This document shows positions 23,927-32,977 of a DNA stretch of 42,466 bases, in pieces. Position numbers and translations under genes: made by a program. This DNA comes from UBA2136 sp047635695. Lineage in GTDB: Bacteria > Pseudomonadota > Alphaproteobacteria > UBA2136. A model generated the notes under the pieces. That model was not told where the DNA came from. It worked only from the letters and a program-made list of their open reading frames with translations, and made no database searches. Numbering within the stretch: the first letter of the stretch is position 1; every line of letters begins with the position of its first letter. The stretch spans positions 1 to 42,466 of the forward strand of contig JBLILN010000013.1 of assembly GCA_047635695.1 (NCBI GenBank), read 5' to 3'.

Positions 23927-23935
23927 TGTTATAAT
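23927..23935 (+). promoter_or_regulatory. Extended -10 promoter of xseB-ispA-tlyA
   Basis: TGTTATAAT combines a TG extension with a perfect TATAAT. No good -35 box lies 17 bases upstream, which is usual for extended -10 promoters. The start of xseB is 35 bases further. Confidence 0.5.
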
Positions 23936-23970
23936 AACTCATTATTTACGGAATATAAAAAAGGTGTAAA

Positions 23971-24177
23971 ATGTCAAAGACAGAAGAACTTGCTTTTGAA
24001 GAAGCGATGGAACGTTTAGAACAAATTGTCACGCAGTTAGAACGTGGTGACTTACCTTTAGATAAGTCTTTGGAATCCTTTGAAAAAGGGGCGGCTTATG
24101 TCAAGCAGTGCCAAGACAAATTAGCCACTGCAGAAATGCGCATTGAAAAAATTATGAAAACAAAAGAAGAGAAATAA
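23971..24177 (+). CDS. xseB: Exodeoxyribonuclease VII small subunit
   Basis: XseB is the helical small subunit that binds several copies to XseA in the single-strand exonuclease ExoVII. The 68 residues match the family closely: FEEAMERLEQIVTQLERGDLPLDKSLESFEKG, then a coiled-coil second helix (CQDKLATAEMRIEKI). AAAAAGG lies before the ATG. ispA starts two bases after the stop, an xseB-ispA linkage common in Proteobacteria. Confidence 0.98.
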   Translation: MSKTEELAFEEAMERLEQIVTQLERGDLPLDKSLESFEKGAAYVKQCQDKLATAEMRIEKIMKTKEEK

Positions 24178-24179
24178 AC

Positions 24180-25151
24180 ATGGTTGATGTAACGCCCATA
24201 CATGGTGGTAGAACAAATAATATGCTTCTTGCCACAATGGCCACGGAAGAAATTCGTGAGCTTGAGGAATATGTAACAACAATTTCGGCTTCTGTTGAAG
24301 AAGAGATGGATCGCTTGTTGCCACAAGTAAATGAAACAGATGAATCACGTTTGTTTGATGCCATGCGCTATAGTGTTTTTGCAGGTGGTAAACGTTTGCG
24401 TCCCGTACTTGTTATGGCGACAAATGACCTTTTGCGTGGTAAACGCCCCCGTGCTTTACGTGTTGCTACAGCCATGGAAATGTTACACACTTATTCTCTC
24501 ATTCATGACGATTTACCTTGTATGGACGACGATGATTTGCGCCGTGGTAAACCTACAAGCCACATTAAATTTGACGAAGCAACTGCTGTATTAGCGGGTG
24601 ACGCTTTGTTGACGCAGTGTTTTGAAGTTCTTTCTGACCGTGCGACACACTCTGATAGTACTGTTCGCTGTGAATTGATTTCTCTTTTTGCACAGTCTGC
24701 AGGCGCTGCTGGTATGGTGGGTGGCCAAATGATGGACATTATTGCTGAATCACGCCCAACAGAAACATTAGACCAAGGTGCGCTAGCACGCTTGCAACGC
24801 AAAAAAACAGGTGCTTTGTTCAGTGCTTGTTGTGAAAGCGCTATTATTTTAAATGGCGCTAGCCGTGAAGAACACCACAGGCTTACGTCTTATGCACGCA
24901 ACATTGGTCTTGCTTTCCAAATGGTGGACGACGTTTTGGACGAAATTGGTAGTGAAGAAGACATGGGTAAAGCTGTGGGCAAAGACGCAGGGCTTGGTAA
25001 AGCCACTTTTGTGAGCTTACTGGGTGTTGAAGGTGCACGTAAGCAAGCCGAGTTTTTATGTTTACAGGCGATACAGTTTATTCAGCCTTTTGGCCGTGAC
25101 GCACGTATGCTTGAATTACTCGCTCGATTTGTTGTTGCAAGAGGACACTAA
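24180..25151 (+). CDS. ispA: Farnesyl diphosphate synthase / polyprenyl synthetase
   Basis: Condenses isopentenyl diphosphate with allylic diphosphates to make farnesyl diphosphate, the precursor of undecaprenyl phosphate and quinone tails. The 323 residues show FAGGKRLRPVL, the first aspartate-rich motif DDLPCMDDDD (about 109-118), GGQMMDI, LQRKKTGALF, and the second aspartate-rich motif QMVDDVLDE (about 247-255) followed by the basic KAVGKDAGLGKAT loop. The N-terminus is some 20 residues longer than in E. coli IspA; the ATG at 24180 is only two bases after xseB and may be coupled to it. The stop overlaps the tlyA start. Confidence 0.95.
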   Translation: MVDVTPIHGGRTNNMLLATMATEEIRELEEYVTTISASVEEEMDRLLPQVNETDESRLFDAMRYSVFAGGKRLRPVLVMATNDLLRGKRPRALRVATAMEMLHTYSLIHDDLPCMDDDDLRRGKPTSHIKFDEATAVLAGDALLTQCFEVLSDRATHSDSTVRCELISLFAQSAGAAGMVGGQMMDIIAESRPTETLDQGALARLQRKKTGALFSACCESAIILNGASREEHHRLTSYARNIGLAFQMVDDVLDEIGSEEDMGKAVGKDAGLGKATFVSLLGVEGARKQAEFLCLQAIQFIQPFGRDARMLELLARFVVARGH

Positions 25152-25876
25152 TGCGTATTGATGCTTACCTTGTTGAACGTGACCTTGTGCGTAGCCGTGT
25201 CAGAGCCAAGGCGCTGATTGTCGCAGGTAAGGTTCAGGTTAATGGCAAGGTGGTAAAAAAAGCCTCACATGAAACAGCTGTGGATGCGGAAGTTGTTCTT
25301 TTAGAGGAAGATCATCACTACGTTTCTCGCAGTGCCTTTAAGCTAAAAGGTTTGCTCGACGCGGCTGATGTGCGTCTGAAAAATAAAATTATCCTTGATA
25401 TCGGTTCTTCCACAGGTGGCTTTACGCAGGTTTCCCTTGAATATGGTGCAGCGCATGTTTACGCCGTTGACGTTGGCACTGACCAACTGCACGAAAGTTT
25501 GCGTGGCCATAAACAAATTACATCTATCGAACAAACAGACGCACGTGATTTATCTCCCACTATGTTTCCGCTTGAACCTTCTGTGCTTGTGGTTGACCTT
25601 AGTTTTATTAGCCTCGATAAAGTTATCCCTACCGTGATAGCGGAAATTGAAAGTATTTTTGAAATTTGCTGTCTGGTGAAGCCTCAATTTGAAGTGGGTC
25701 GTTCTTCTATTGATAAAAAAGGACTGGTCACAGACGAAGGCGAACGTTTACGCGCCCTCTCAAAAGTAGAAGCATGCTTAAACAGCCTTGGCTTTGAAGT
25801 GATCCATGATATGGAAGCCGCGCTGCATGGCGGGGATGGAAATATAGAATACATGGTTTACGCCGCCCGTCCTTAA
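25151..25876 (+). CDS. tlyA: TlyA-family rRNA methyltransferase
   Basis: TlyA enzymes 2'-O-methylate cytidines of rRNA (16S C1409 and/or 23S C1920). The 241 residues carry an N-terminal S4 RNA-binding domain (MRIDAYLVERDLVRSRVRAK) and an FtsJ-type Rossmann methyltransferase: SAM loop ILDIGSSTGGFT (about 82-92), VVDLSFISL, and CLVKPQFEVG, which carry the expected K-D-K catalytic residues. TAATG overlap with ispA (25149-25153) shows translational coupling. In many Alphaproteobacteria dxs lies between ispA and tlyA; here it is missing from this position. Confidence 0.95.
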   Translation: MRIDAYLVERDLVRSRVRAKALIVAGKVQVNGKVVKKASHETAVDAEVVLLEEDHHYVSRSAFKLKGLLDAADVRLKNKIILDIGSSTGGFTQVSLEYGAAHVYAVDVGTDQLHESLRGHKQITSIEQTDARDLSPTMFPLEPSVLVVDLSFISLDKVIPTVIAEIESIFEICCLVKPQFEVGRSSIDKKGLVTDEGERLRALSKVEACLNSLGFEVIHDMEAALHGGDGNIEYMVYAARP

Positions 25877-26018
25877 TCTTCATCATTAAGCTCTAAATAA
25901 GTTGTTTTATTACTCACGTAGGTAGGGTCTACGCGGCGCAATAATTCATACAATTTTTCAGCTTTATATCATGCTTATGGCAAATGTCTTTTTCAACAGT
26001 TTTATATATCCCTTTTTT
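25873..26018 (-). pseudogene. Possible frameshifted remnant of a small protein gene
   Basis: In the gap between tlyA and the Hsp70-like gene, the minus strand reads KAEKLYELLRRVDPTYVSNK then TTYLELNDED and a stop at 25873. It has a protein-like composition, but an in-frame TGA lies at 25969-25971. A neighbouring frame continues the plausible coding sequence upstream (GIYKTVEKDICHKHD), so one frameshift near 25965 would join them into about 50 residues. No start with a ribosome site is visible. It overlaps the tlyA stop. Not recognised; it may also be chance. Confidence 0.3.
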
Positions 26019-26089
26019 GCATATTTAAGTCGCTTTATGCGCCTAAATTTGTTAGAAGATGTATTCAATTTTAAAGAGGCATAACATAC

Positions 26090-27343
26090 ATGGCATTTTG
26101 TGGTTTAGATTTTGGGACATCGAATTCAACTTTTGGTTACACAAAAGCAGGGAAGGCGACTTTAGCGGCCTTAGAAAATGGTAAAATCACACTGCCTAGT
26201 GCCCTTTTTTATAATTTTGATAGCAATGACGTTTTTTATGGCCGTGAAGGCATTGAAGAATATGTTGATGGGGAATTTGGCCGCCTGATGCGTTCGCTTA
26301 AGAGTGTACTCGGTACGCCGCTTATGCATGACAAAACAATGATTCAAGGTAAGTCTGTGGCTTTTACTGATATTATTAGTAACTTCATTGCTGAAATGAA
26401 AAAACGTGCCGAGGCTTCTTCTGGCGAAGTATTTGATCAAGTCGTTATGGGGCGCCCTGTCTTTTTTGTAGACGGCGACGCCGCGGCAGACCAATCCGCG
26501 CAGGATGCTTTAGAAGCCGCCGCTAAAAAGGCTGGTTTCAAAGATGTTGTCTTTCAATATGAACCTATTGCCGCAGCCCTAGACTATGAACAGTCGGTGA
26601 CAAAAGAAGAAGTGGCGTTAATTGTCGATTTAGGTGGTGGTACGTCTGACTTTTCTATTGTGCGTATTTCTCCTGAAAAGGCCAAGTCACATGACCGTCG
26701 ACAAGACATACTTTCCACGGGCGGTGTGCATATTGGTGGTACCGACTTTGACCGTAAACTGAGCTTGCATTCGGTGATGCCTCATTTTGGTTACCGTTCT
26801 CCTTATAAGGATGACCCAAAAATGGAAATGCCCATTGCTTACCACCATGACCTTGCTACTTGGCATAAAATTCATTTCCTATACGACAAAGAAACAATTG
26901 CAGGGCTTAAAAGCTTAGCCATGCGTATGGAAAAAAGGCCGTTGGTAGAACGTTTGGTACGCTTGATTGAAGAGAAGGAAGGGCATCGGCTTGCCATTGG
27001 TGTTGAGCAGGTTAAGATTGACTTAACGGCTGCTGAAAATTCAACCCTTTTGTTAGATTATGTCGATAATGACCTAGCCTTAAATATTGCTCAGGTTGAC
27101 TTATATAAAGCCATTGAAAAAGATGTGGTACGTATCAGTGATCATTTAAAACGCACAGTGGCCAATGCTGGGATTGAACTTTCTGGCATTACAAAAATAT
27201 TCATGACAGGGGGGTCGACGGCTATTCCTTTGGTGCGTGAAACGGTGATGAACTTATTCCCCGGTGTTGAAATGGTGGACGGTGACCGTTTTGGTAGTGT
27301 GGGTGTTGGTTTGGCTGTGGATGCGAAGCGTCGTTTTTGTTAA
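26090..27343 (+). CDS. Hsp70-family protein (YegD-like)
   Basis: An actin-fold ATPase related to DnaK. The 417 residues show phosphate 1 GLDFGTSNSTFG at the start, phosphate 2 LIVDLGGGTSDFSIV (about 182-196) and the adenosine motif KIFMTGGSTAIPLV near residue 370. The length and the missing substrate-binding beta-sandwich match the YegD subgroup, whose clients are unknown. The insert around residues 230-310 is charged and helical. The ATG follows AAAGAGGCATAACATAC. The stop lies three bases from that of the convergent lipoprotein gene, leaving no room for a terminator. Confidence 0.9.
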   Translation: MAFCGLDFGTSNSTFGYTKAGKATLAALENGKITLPSALFYNFDSNDVFYGREGIEEYVDGEFGRLMRSLKSVLGTPLMHDKTMIQGKSVAFTDIISNFIAEMKKRAEASSGEVFDQVVMGRPVFFVDGDAAADQSAQDALEAAAKKAGFKDVVFQYEPIAAALDYEQSVTKEEVALIVDLGGGTSDFSIVRISPEKAKSHDRRQDILSTGGVHIGGTDFDRKLSLHSVMPHFGYRSPYKDDPKMEMPIAYHHDLATWHKIHFLYDKETIAGLKSLAMRMEKRPLVERLVRLIEEKEGHRLAIGVEQVKIDLTAAENSTLLLDYVDNDLALNIAQVDLYKAIEKDVVRISDHLKRTVANAGIELSGITKIFMTGGSTAIPLVRETVMNLFPGVEMVDGDRFGSVGVGLAVDAKRRFC

Positions 27344-27346
27344 AAG

Positions 27347-28093
27347 CTATTGCACAGGTACAAGGCGTCGGCCAACAGTAGGTATAAAGCCTTCCTTGAG
27401 TCTGAGTATCGCGCGCGATTGACCTGTCGCCGTTTCTTCAAACATGGCAACCTGTAGTATTGCTTTAGGTTGGCTTTCGGTCATAAATAAAGCGCCTGGT
27501 GTAAGGCCTGTTTCCTTGCTGGCAGCCACAGTAATATGTTGGCCATCTTTTTGGCCGATAACCGTAGTGCTCCAAGGTGTTGTTTTGATATGCGCCTGAA
27601 CGTCTTTCATGATTTTTTTGGCAAGCCTGTTCAATGTATCTGCGTTAATGTTTTTACTGATACTTAGTTTTGGATAAATACTGCTGGAAATTTCGGTCAT
27701 CTCTTCAAATGTGCCTTTGGCAATAACGTGACGACTGGTATTTGTGAGTTGGTAGCTTACCTTAAAGTTGACAGGTGTCGATGTTTTTTGCAGGCGGCCC
27801 ATAAGGAGTGGTTTTGTTTCAAGGTTGTTTATGCGTTGTATTTGCGTGCCGAGAATAATACGGAATTCACTAAAGTCATCGTTGTGTTTAATGATGAAGC
27901 TTCTGTCTCTTTGTGCAATTTTTTGTGCGGCGCCCATAAGGCCTTCATGGTTGGAAGCAAATTGAATAATGCGCTTGTAAGGGGCGGCTTTATATTCGGT
28001 AGAAATGGTGTTTGGGTTTTGTTGACAAGCAGTAAGCGACAAAAGAAAAAGGCCGGCAAGGGGGGTGATAACAAACTTTGTAAATCTTCCCAT
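27347..28093 (-). CDS. Lipoprotein of unknown function
   Basis: The N-terminus has a basic start, a hydrophobic stretch and the lipobox LSLTAC with the lipidated Cys at residue 23, so it is an outer- or inner-membrane lipoprotein facing the periplasm. The remaining 225 residues are alpha/beta. The C-terminal part (TVIGQKDGQHITVAASKETG, LTPGALFMTES, GFIPTVGRRLVPV) resembles the small barrel domain of FlgT/CsgG-like envelope proteins, a weak similarity only. It starts 34 bases after the parvulin gene stop in the same orientation, so the two are likely co-expressed. Not otherwise recognised. Confidence 0.8.
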   Translation of the reverse strand: MGRFTKFVITPLAGLFLLSLTACQQNPNTISTEYKAAPYKRIIQFASNHEGLMGAAQKIAQRDRSFIIKHNDDFSEFRIILGTQIQRINNLETKPLLMGRLQKTSTPVNFKVSYQLTNTSRHVIAKGTFEEMTEISSSIYPKLSISKNINADTLNRLAKKIMKDVQAHIKTTPWSTTVIGQKDGQHITVAASKETGLTPGALFMTESQPKAILQVAMFEETATGQSRAILRLKEGFIPTVGRRLVPVQ

Positions 28094-28127
28094 TGTACCG
28101 ACCTTTATTTTATACGCCTAAGGCGTG

Positions 28128-29015
28128 TTATTTTGTTTCAGGCATCACAACGTCATTTGTTTCGATGTCTGTTTTTGGTTTTGCTTGAGATGCTACAGCT
28201 TTTTTTGCTTCAATCATTTTGATTTTAGCACCCTCTTTTAAGCCTTCAAGGTATGCTTGCATTGCTTGATTTGTAAGGTTTTGCTGTAATGGCTGTTTCA
28301 CCATTTCGTATGCTGCAATGTTGTCTGCTTTTTTATCTTCTACAAGAATAACGTGCCAGCCAAACTGAGTCTTAACAGGTTCTTTTGTATAAGTACCTTT
28401 TTCCATTGCAAAAGCGACTTTAGCAAAGCTTGGTACCATGTCATTGGCTTTAAACCAACCGAGGTCACCGCCTGTTTTAGCAGATGGGCCTGTTGATTTT
28501 GCTGTTGCAAGTTTAACAAAGTCTTCACCAGCATTTAGTGACTGGATGATGTTTTTCGCTTCTGCTTCAGTTTTTTGCAAAATGTGACGCGCTTTAATTG
28601 TTGCGTATTTATAGGTTTCTTTGTTCTTTTCGTATTCTGCTTTAATAGCGTCTTCGGTAACAGCGTCTTTAACAGCTTTGTTTACCGTGTAGTTGTAAGC
28701 GAAGTTGCGGCGCATGTTGTCAAAAAGATCTTTAAATTCTTTATCGCTCATTAGGTTTGACTTGTCAGCACTTTGGAAAACAAGTTCTTGCTTAATAAGT
28801 TGGTCAACAATGCTTTTTCTAATAGCTTCTTCTTTACCGACGATAAGGTTTGCAGGGATAGTTGCGAAGTTACGTTCAACTTCTTCCTTGGTGATGTTAA
28901 CGCCATTTACAGTTGCGATGGCTGTGCCAACTTTTGCACTATTTGAAAATGAACTGCCTTCGTTGCAGGCTGTAAGGCTTAAAGCTAAAAGAGCTGGTAT
29001 AACAAATTTTTTCAT
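28128..29015 (-). CDS. Parvulin-type peptidylprolyl isomerase lipoprotein (PrsA/SurA-like)
   Basis: A periplasmic foldase for secreted and outer-membrane proteins. The 295 residues begin with a lipoprotein signal (lipobox LSLTAC, Cys17). A SurA-N-like helical region follows (about 45-135), then one parvulin domain at about 140-235: KARHILQKTEAEAKNIIQSL, GEDFVKLATAKSTGPSAKTG, GDLGWF, and the closing QFGWHVILVED. Only one rotamase domain is present, unlike SurA. It is divergent from an M23 peptidase gene and close to secA; this secretion-related grouping is common in Alphaproteobacteria. A GTCCG/CGGAC hairpin lies upstream near 29051. Confidence 0.92.
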   Translation of the reverse strand: MKKFVIPALLALSLTACNEGSSFSNSAKVGTAIATVNGVNITKEEVERNFATIPANLIVGKEEAIRKSIVDQLIKQELVFQSADKSNLMSDKEFKDLFDNMRRNFAYNYTVNKAVKDAVTEDAIKAEYEKNKETYKYATIKARHILQKTEAEAKNIIQSLNAGEDFVKLATAKSTGPSAKTGGDLGWFKANDMVPSFAKVAFAMEKGTYTKEPVKTQFGWHVILVEDKKADNIAAYEMVKQPLQQNLTNQAMQAYLEGLKEGAKIKMIEAKKAVASQAKPKTDIETNDVVMPETK

Positions 29016-29180
29016 AGGATTAATTCAATCTTTTTATTTTATTTCAATAAGTCCGTTAGTCGGACGCAACATATAATTACGTGCTATATATTGCCTCTTA
29101 ACTTTTAAAAGATCAAGGCTCTTTTAAAAATAATATGTATGAAATATGTGCGAATATTGTATGTAATAGCGCAAGTGTTG

Positions 29181-29210
29181 TTGACCCTTACTTATTAGCT
29201 GTGCTACAAA
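29181..29210 (+). promoter_or_regulatory. Candidate promoter of the M23 peptidase gene
   Basis: TTGACC (29181-29186), an 18-base spacer and TACAAA (29205-29210). Confidence 0.4.
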
Positions 29211-29263
29211 TGTGTAAGCGGAATGTTTTTTGCCCTATTTTTAATGAATGAATTGACTTAATC

Positions 29264-30304
29264 GTGAAGAGAAGTTTTTTACAGAAGTTTTGGAAACACA
29301 AAATATTTGTGTCCATTGCTTTTTCTGAAACAGGTGCCTCACGTGGTTTTTATCTGCGCGTTTCTTTCTGCTTTCTAGTTATTTCTTTTATGTTGGGCTC
29401 TAGCCTTTTCCTTTATAAGGCTTATGATACACGTATGCAAATAGCTATGGAAAAAAGCGGCGAAGTGCCAGCTTACATGCAAGCTAAAATTCAACGTTTG
29501 AATGAAGAAAAACGTAGCCAAGAAAATAAAATTCACATGTTTGCCCAAGAGCTAGGTATTATTCAGGCAAGACTGGACCGTTTTGACGCCATTGGTGATA
29601 AGCTTTTTAATGACCCTTCTATAGGTGGCCATCTCGAGTCTGATGATAACCATATACATGAAGAAGATATAGACGGTAAAGGGGATGTGGAAACACCAGC
29701 ACTGGACACAACACCGACGCTTGAAAGTTTAAACGATCAATTGGGCAGCCTTGTTGACCGTACAGATGGTATGGATTCTATGATGAATGCCAGTATGAAG
29801 CTTTTGGCGACACAAGAAATTGAAAAATCGCAAAAGCCTTATTTGTGGCCATTAATGCACCCTAAGTCTTATACAAGTTCAAGTTTTGGTTACAGGAAAG
29901 ACCCTTTTGGTGGCCGCAGACGTTTCCACGGTGGGCTTGATTTTGTGGCACCGCGTGGTGCGCCTATTGTTAGTACAGGTGACGGTATTGTCGTCTTTGC
30001 AGGTTATCGTTATGGTTATGGTATTACAGTTGAAATTCGCCATGCACATGGTTTTACAAGCCGTTATGCGCATATGCAAGAAACAACAGTTAAAAATGGT
30101 AAGTCAGTTAAAGCGGGTGATATGATCGGTAAATTAGGTTCGACGGGGCGCTCGACAGGGCCTCATTTACACTTAGAAATATTGGTTGACGATACAAAAG
30201 TTGACCCTTATCCGTTCATTAAAGAATCTAAAAAATACGCTCATAACCGCTCACGTGCTATTTTTTATAAAAATCAGCTTAACAAAAAGCAATTTGTGAA
30301 CTAA
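29264..30304 (+). CDS. M23-family (LytM) cell-wall endopeptidase
   Basis: A membrane-anchored zinc endopeptidase that cuts peptidoglycan cross-links during growth or division. The 346 residues have a cytoplasmic basic start, one transmembrane helix (about 29-48), a coiled-coil region (about 65-110), an acidic linker and the LytM domain (about 205-320). The zinc ligands are in HGGLD (about 221-225) and HLHLE (about 301-305), so it is probably active, unlike the EnvC/NlpD type. Start is GTG at 29264 with no clear Shine-Dalgarno. It precedes secA by 57 bases and may share its transcript. Confidence 0.92.
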   Translation: MKRSFLQKFWKHKIFVSIAFSETGASRGFYLRVSFCFLVISFMLGSSLFLYKAYDTRMQIAMEKSGEVPAYMQAKIQRLNEEKRSQENKIHMFAQELGIIQARLDRFDAIGDKLFNDPSIGGHLESDDNHIHEEDIDGKGDVETPALDTTPTLESLNDQLGSLVDRTDGMDSMMNASMKLLATQEIEKSQKPYLWPLMHPKSYTSSSFGYRKDPFGGRRRFHGGLDFVAPRGAPIVSTGDGIVVFAGYRYGYGITVEIRHAHGFTSRYAHMQETTVKNGKSVKAGDMIGKLGSTGRSTGPHLHLEILVDDTKVDPYPFIKESKKYAHNRSRAIFYKNQLNKKQFVN

Positions 30305-30361
30305 ACTCTGCTCCATTATATAAAAAATTATTAAGAAATCCTTGGGGGATTAATAAACACT

Positions 30362-32977
30362 ATGTCATTCATCAAAAAAATATTCGGCAGTCGTAACGAC
30401 CGCTTCATTAAATCAGTAGAACCTATTGTTATGAAGGTTAATTCTTACGAAGCTCATTTCCAGCAAATGGATGATGAAGAGCTTAAGAGTATGACGGACT
30501 CTTTCAAGAACCGCCTTAAGGGTGGTGAAACACTCGACGACCTTCTGCCTGAAGCTTACGCCGTTGTGCGTGAAGCATCTCTTCGAAGCCTAGGCTTGCG
30601 CCCTTATGATGTTCAGGTTATTGGTGGCATTATCCAGCACCGCGGTAAAGTGACTGAAATGAAAACAGGTGAAGGTAAAACACTTGTCGCAACCATGCCT
30701 GCCTACCTCAATGCGTTAATGGGCAAAGGTGTGCACGTTGTAACAGTCAACGACTACTTGGCAAAACGTGACGCTGAATGGATGGCTGAAGTCTTTAAAT
30801 TCCTTGGTATGACCTGTGGTTATGTTATTGGTGGTTCTAGTGCTGATGACCGCCGTGCTGCCTATGCAAGTGACATTACTTATGTCACAAACAATGAACT
30901 TGGTTTTGACCACCTGCGTGACAACATGGCTTACACCGTTGAACAACGTACAGGCCGCACGCCTTACTTTGCGATTATTGATGAGGTGGATAGTATTCTT
31001 ATTGATGAAGCGCGTACGCCACTTATTATTTCTGGCCCTGCCGACGATAAAACGGACCTTTATCAGGTGGTTGATAAACTTATCCCACAGCTTGAACTTG
31101 AAAAAGATTACGAAGTGGATGAAAAAGGAAAATCTGCCACTCTAACAGACGAAGGTACAGACCGCGCTGAAGAGCTTTTACGTGATATGGACCTTATTAA
31201 AGAAGGCGACTCTCTTTATTCGATGGAATATGTGATGTTGGTTCACCACATTAACCAAGCTTTACGCGCACATAATTGCTTCATAAAAGATGTAGATTAC
31301 CTACTTCATGAAGGTAAAGTTGCTTTGGTAGATGAATTTACAGGCCGTATTATGGCTGGGCGTCGTCTCAGTGACGGTTTACACCAAGCCATTGAAGCAA
31401 AAGAAGGTGTGGAAATTCAAACTGAAAACCAAACACTGGCTTCTATTACCTATCAAAACTACTTCAGAATGTATGAAAAATTGGCTGGTATGACTGGTAC
31501 AGCCGACACAGAAGCGGAAGAGCTTGAATCAATTTATGGGCTTGAGGTACTTGTTGTGCCAACGCATGTTGACGTGGCCCGCATAGACGATGCAGACATC
31601 ATTTACAGAACTGTTGAAGAAAAAGACAATGCCATTGTCCGTGATATTCGTGAATGTTACGAACGTGGACAGCCTATTCTTGTGGGTACGGCCTCTATCG
31701 AGCGCAGTGAACATTACTCAGCACTTCTTAAAAAGCATAAAGTAAAACACGAAATATTAAATGCACGTCACCACGAACGTGAAGCAGAAATTATTGCGCA
31801 AGCAGGGCGCTTAGGTGCGGTAACCATTGCCACAAACATGGCAGGGCGTGGGACAGATATTAAGCTTGGTGGTAACTTAGGCTTGTTACAAAAAGACGTG
31901 ACCAAAGAAATAGAATTACAGTCTATCGCTGAAACCTACGAGCGTGAAAAGCAAGACGTACTAACACTGGGTGGTTTACGCGTACTAGGTACAGAACGTA
32001 ATGAATCACGCCGTGTAGACAACCAATTACGTGGGCGTAGTGGCCGACAAGGTGACCCTGGTTCTTCTGTTTTCTACATGTCACTACAAGATAACCTCAT
32101 GCGTATTTTCGGTAAACTTGACGCTATTATGGGGCACCTTGAAATGCCTAAAGATGAAGCGATTCAAAGCCGCCTCGTTGGTAAGGCTATTGAAACGGCC
32201 CAGCGTAAAATTGAAACGCGAAACTTCGAAATGCGTAAGTCATTGCTGAAATATGATGACGTTTTAAATGACCAACGCAAGGTTCTTTATGAGCAACGCT
32301 TTGAAGTGATGGATTCTGACGCTGTTGATGATATTATCCTTAACTTCCGTGAGGAATCATTAGAAGCTTCGCATGCGCTGAACTTACCGCATGGTACGTA
32401 TGCTGAACAGTGGAACGTTGACGGCTACAAGGAAGATATTTTACGCTTGTTTGACGTGCAACCTGATATTGATAAATGGGTTAAATCTGGTTCTTCTGCC
32501 GATGAAGTTTATATACAAAGTAAAAACTTTGTGGAAAATGTTTGGATCGAAAAAGAAAAACGTTTAGGCAGTGACATTATGCGTCACCTTGAAAAAGCAC
32601 TTCTTTTACAGGTTCTTGATAACCAGTGGAAAGAGCATCTTCAACGCCTTGACTTCTTACGTCAGGGGATCCACTTGCGTGGCTACGGTCAAAAAGACCC
32701 TCTTCAAGAATATAAGAAAGAGGCGTTTTCAATGTTCGACGGTATGTTGAACGGTATCCGCGACCAGGCTGTGACTTTACTTTCACGCGTGGAAGTATCA
32801 AAGGATGACCATGAAGCCTTTATCGACGATGCTCAAAAACCAGCTGAATTTTGCGCTGAAGGTGCTGACTATGGCGACATGAATACTGGCCGTAACGAAA
32901 AATGCCCTTGTGGTAGCGGTCGTAAATTTAAGCATTGTCACGGTAAATTAAACTCTGAGCAACGTAAGTCAGCTTAA
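30362..32977 (+). CDS. secA: Preprotein translocase ATPase SecA
   Basis: SecA drives post-translational export through SecYEG. The 871 residues show Walker A MKTGEGKTLVATM (about 100-112), the DEVD box (IIDEVDSILIDEARTPL), NMAGRGTDI, and LRGRSGRQGDPGSS. At the C-terminus is the zinc-binding SEC-C motif CPCGSGRKFKHCHG (848-861), which binds SecB. Length is slightly below the usual 890-910. A small AATCC/GGATT hairpin sits over the GGGGG stretch just before the start. The stop overlaps the mutT start (TAATG). Confidence 0.99.
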   Translation: MSFIKKIFGSRNDRFIKSVEPIVMKVNSYEAHFQQMDDEELKSMTDSFKNRLKGGETLDDLLPEAYAVVREASLRSLGLRPYDVQVIGGIIQHRGKVTEMKTGEGKTLVATMPAYLNALMGKGVHVVTVNDYLAKRDAEWMAEVFKFLGMTCGYVIGGSSADDRRAAYASDITYVTNNELGFDHLRDNMAYTVEQRTGRTPYFAIIDEVDSILIDEARTPLIISGPADDKTDLYQVVDKLIPQLELEKDYEVDEKGKSATLTDEGTDRAEELLRDMDLIKEGDSLYSMEYVMLVHHINQALRAHNCFIKDVDYLLHEGKVALVDEFTGRIMAGRRLSDGLHQAIEAKEGVEIQTENQTLASITYQNYFRMYEKLAGMTGTADTEAEELESIYGLEVLVVPTHVDVARIDDADIIYRTVEEKDNAIVRDIRECYERGQPILVGTASIERSEHYSALLKKHKVKHEILNARHHEREAEIIAQAGRLGAVTIATNMAGRGTDIKLGGNLGLLQKDVTKEIELQSIAETYEREKQDVLTLGGLRVLGTERNESRRVDNQLRGRSGRQGDPGSSVFYMSLQDNLMRIFGKLDAIMGHLEMPKDEAIQSRLVGKAIETAQRKIETRNFEMRKSLLKYDDVLNDQRKVLYEQRFEVMDSDAVDDIILNFREESLEASHALNLPHGTYAEQWNVDGYKEDILRLFDVQPDIDKWVKSGSSADEVYIQSKNFVENVWIEKEKRLGSDIMRHLEKALLLQVLDNQWKEHLQRLDFLRQGIHLRGYGQKDPLQEYKKEAFSMFDGMLNGIRDQAVTLLSRVEVSKDDHEAFIDDAQKPAEFCAEGADYGDMNTGRNEKCPCGSGRKFKHCHGKLNSEQRKSA

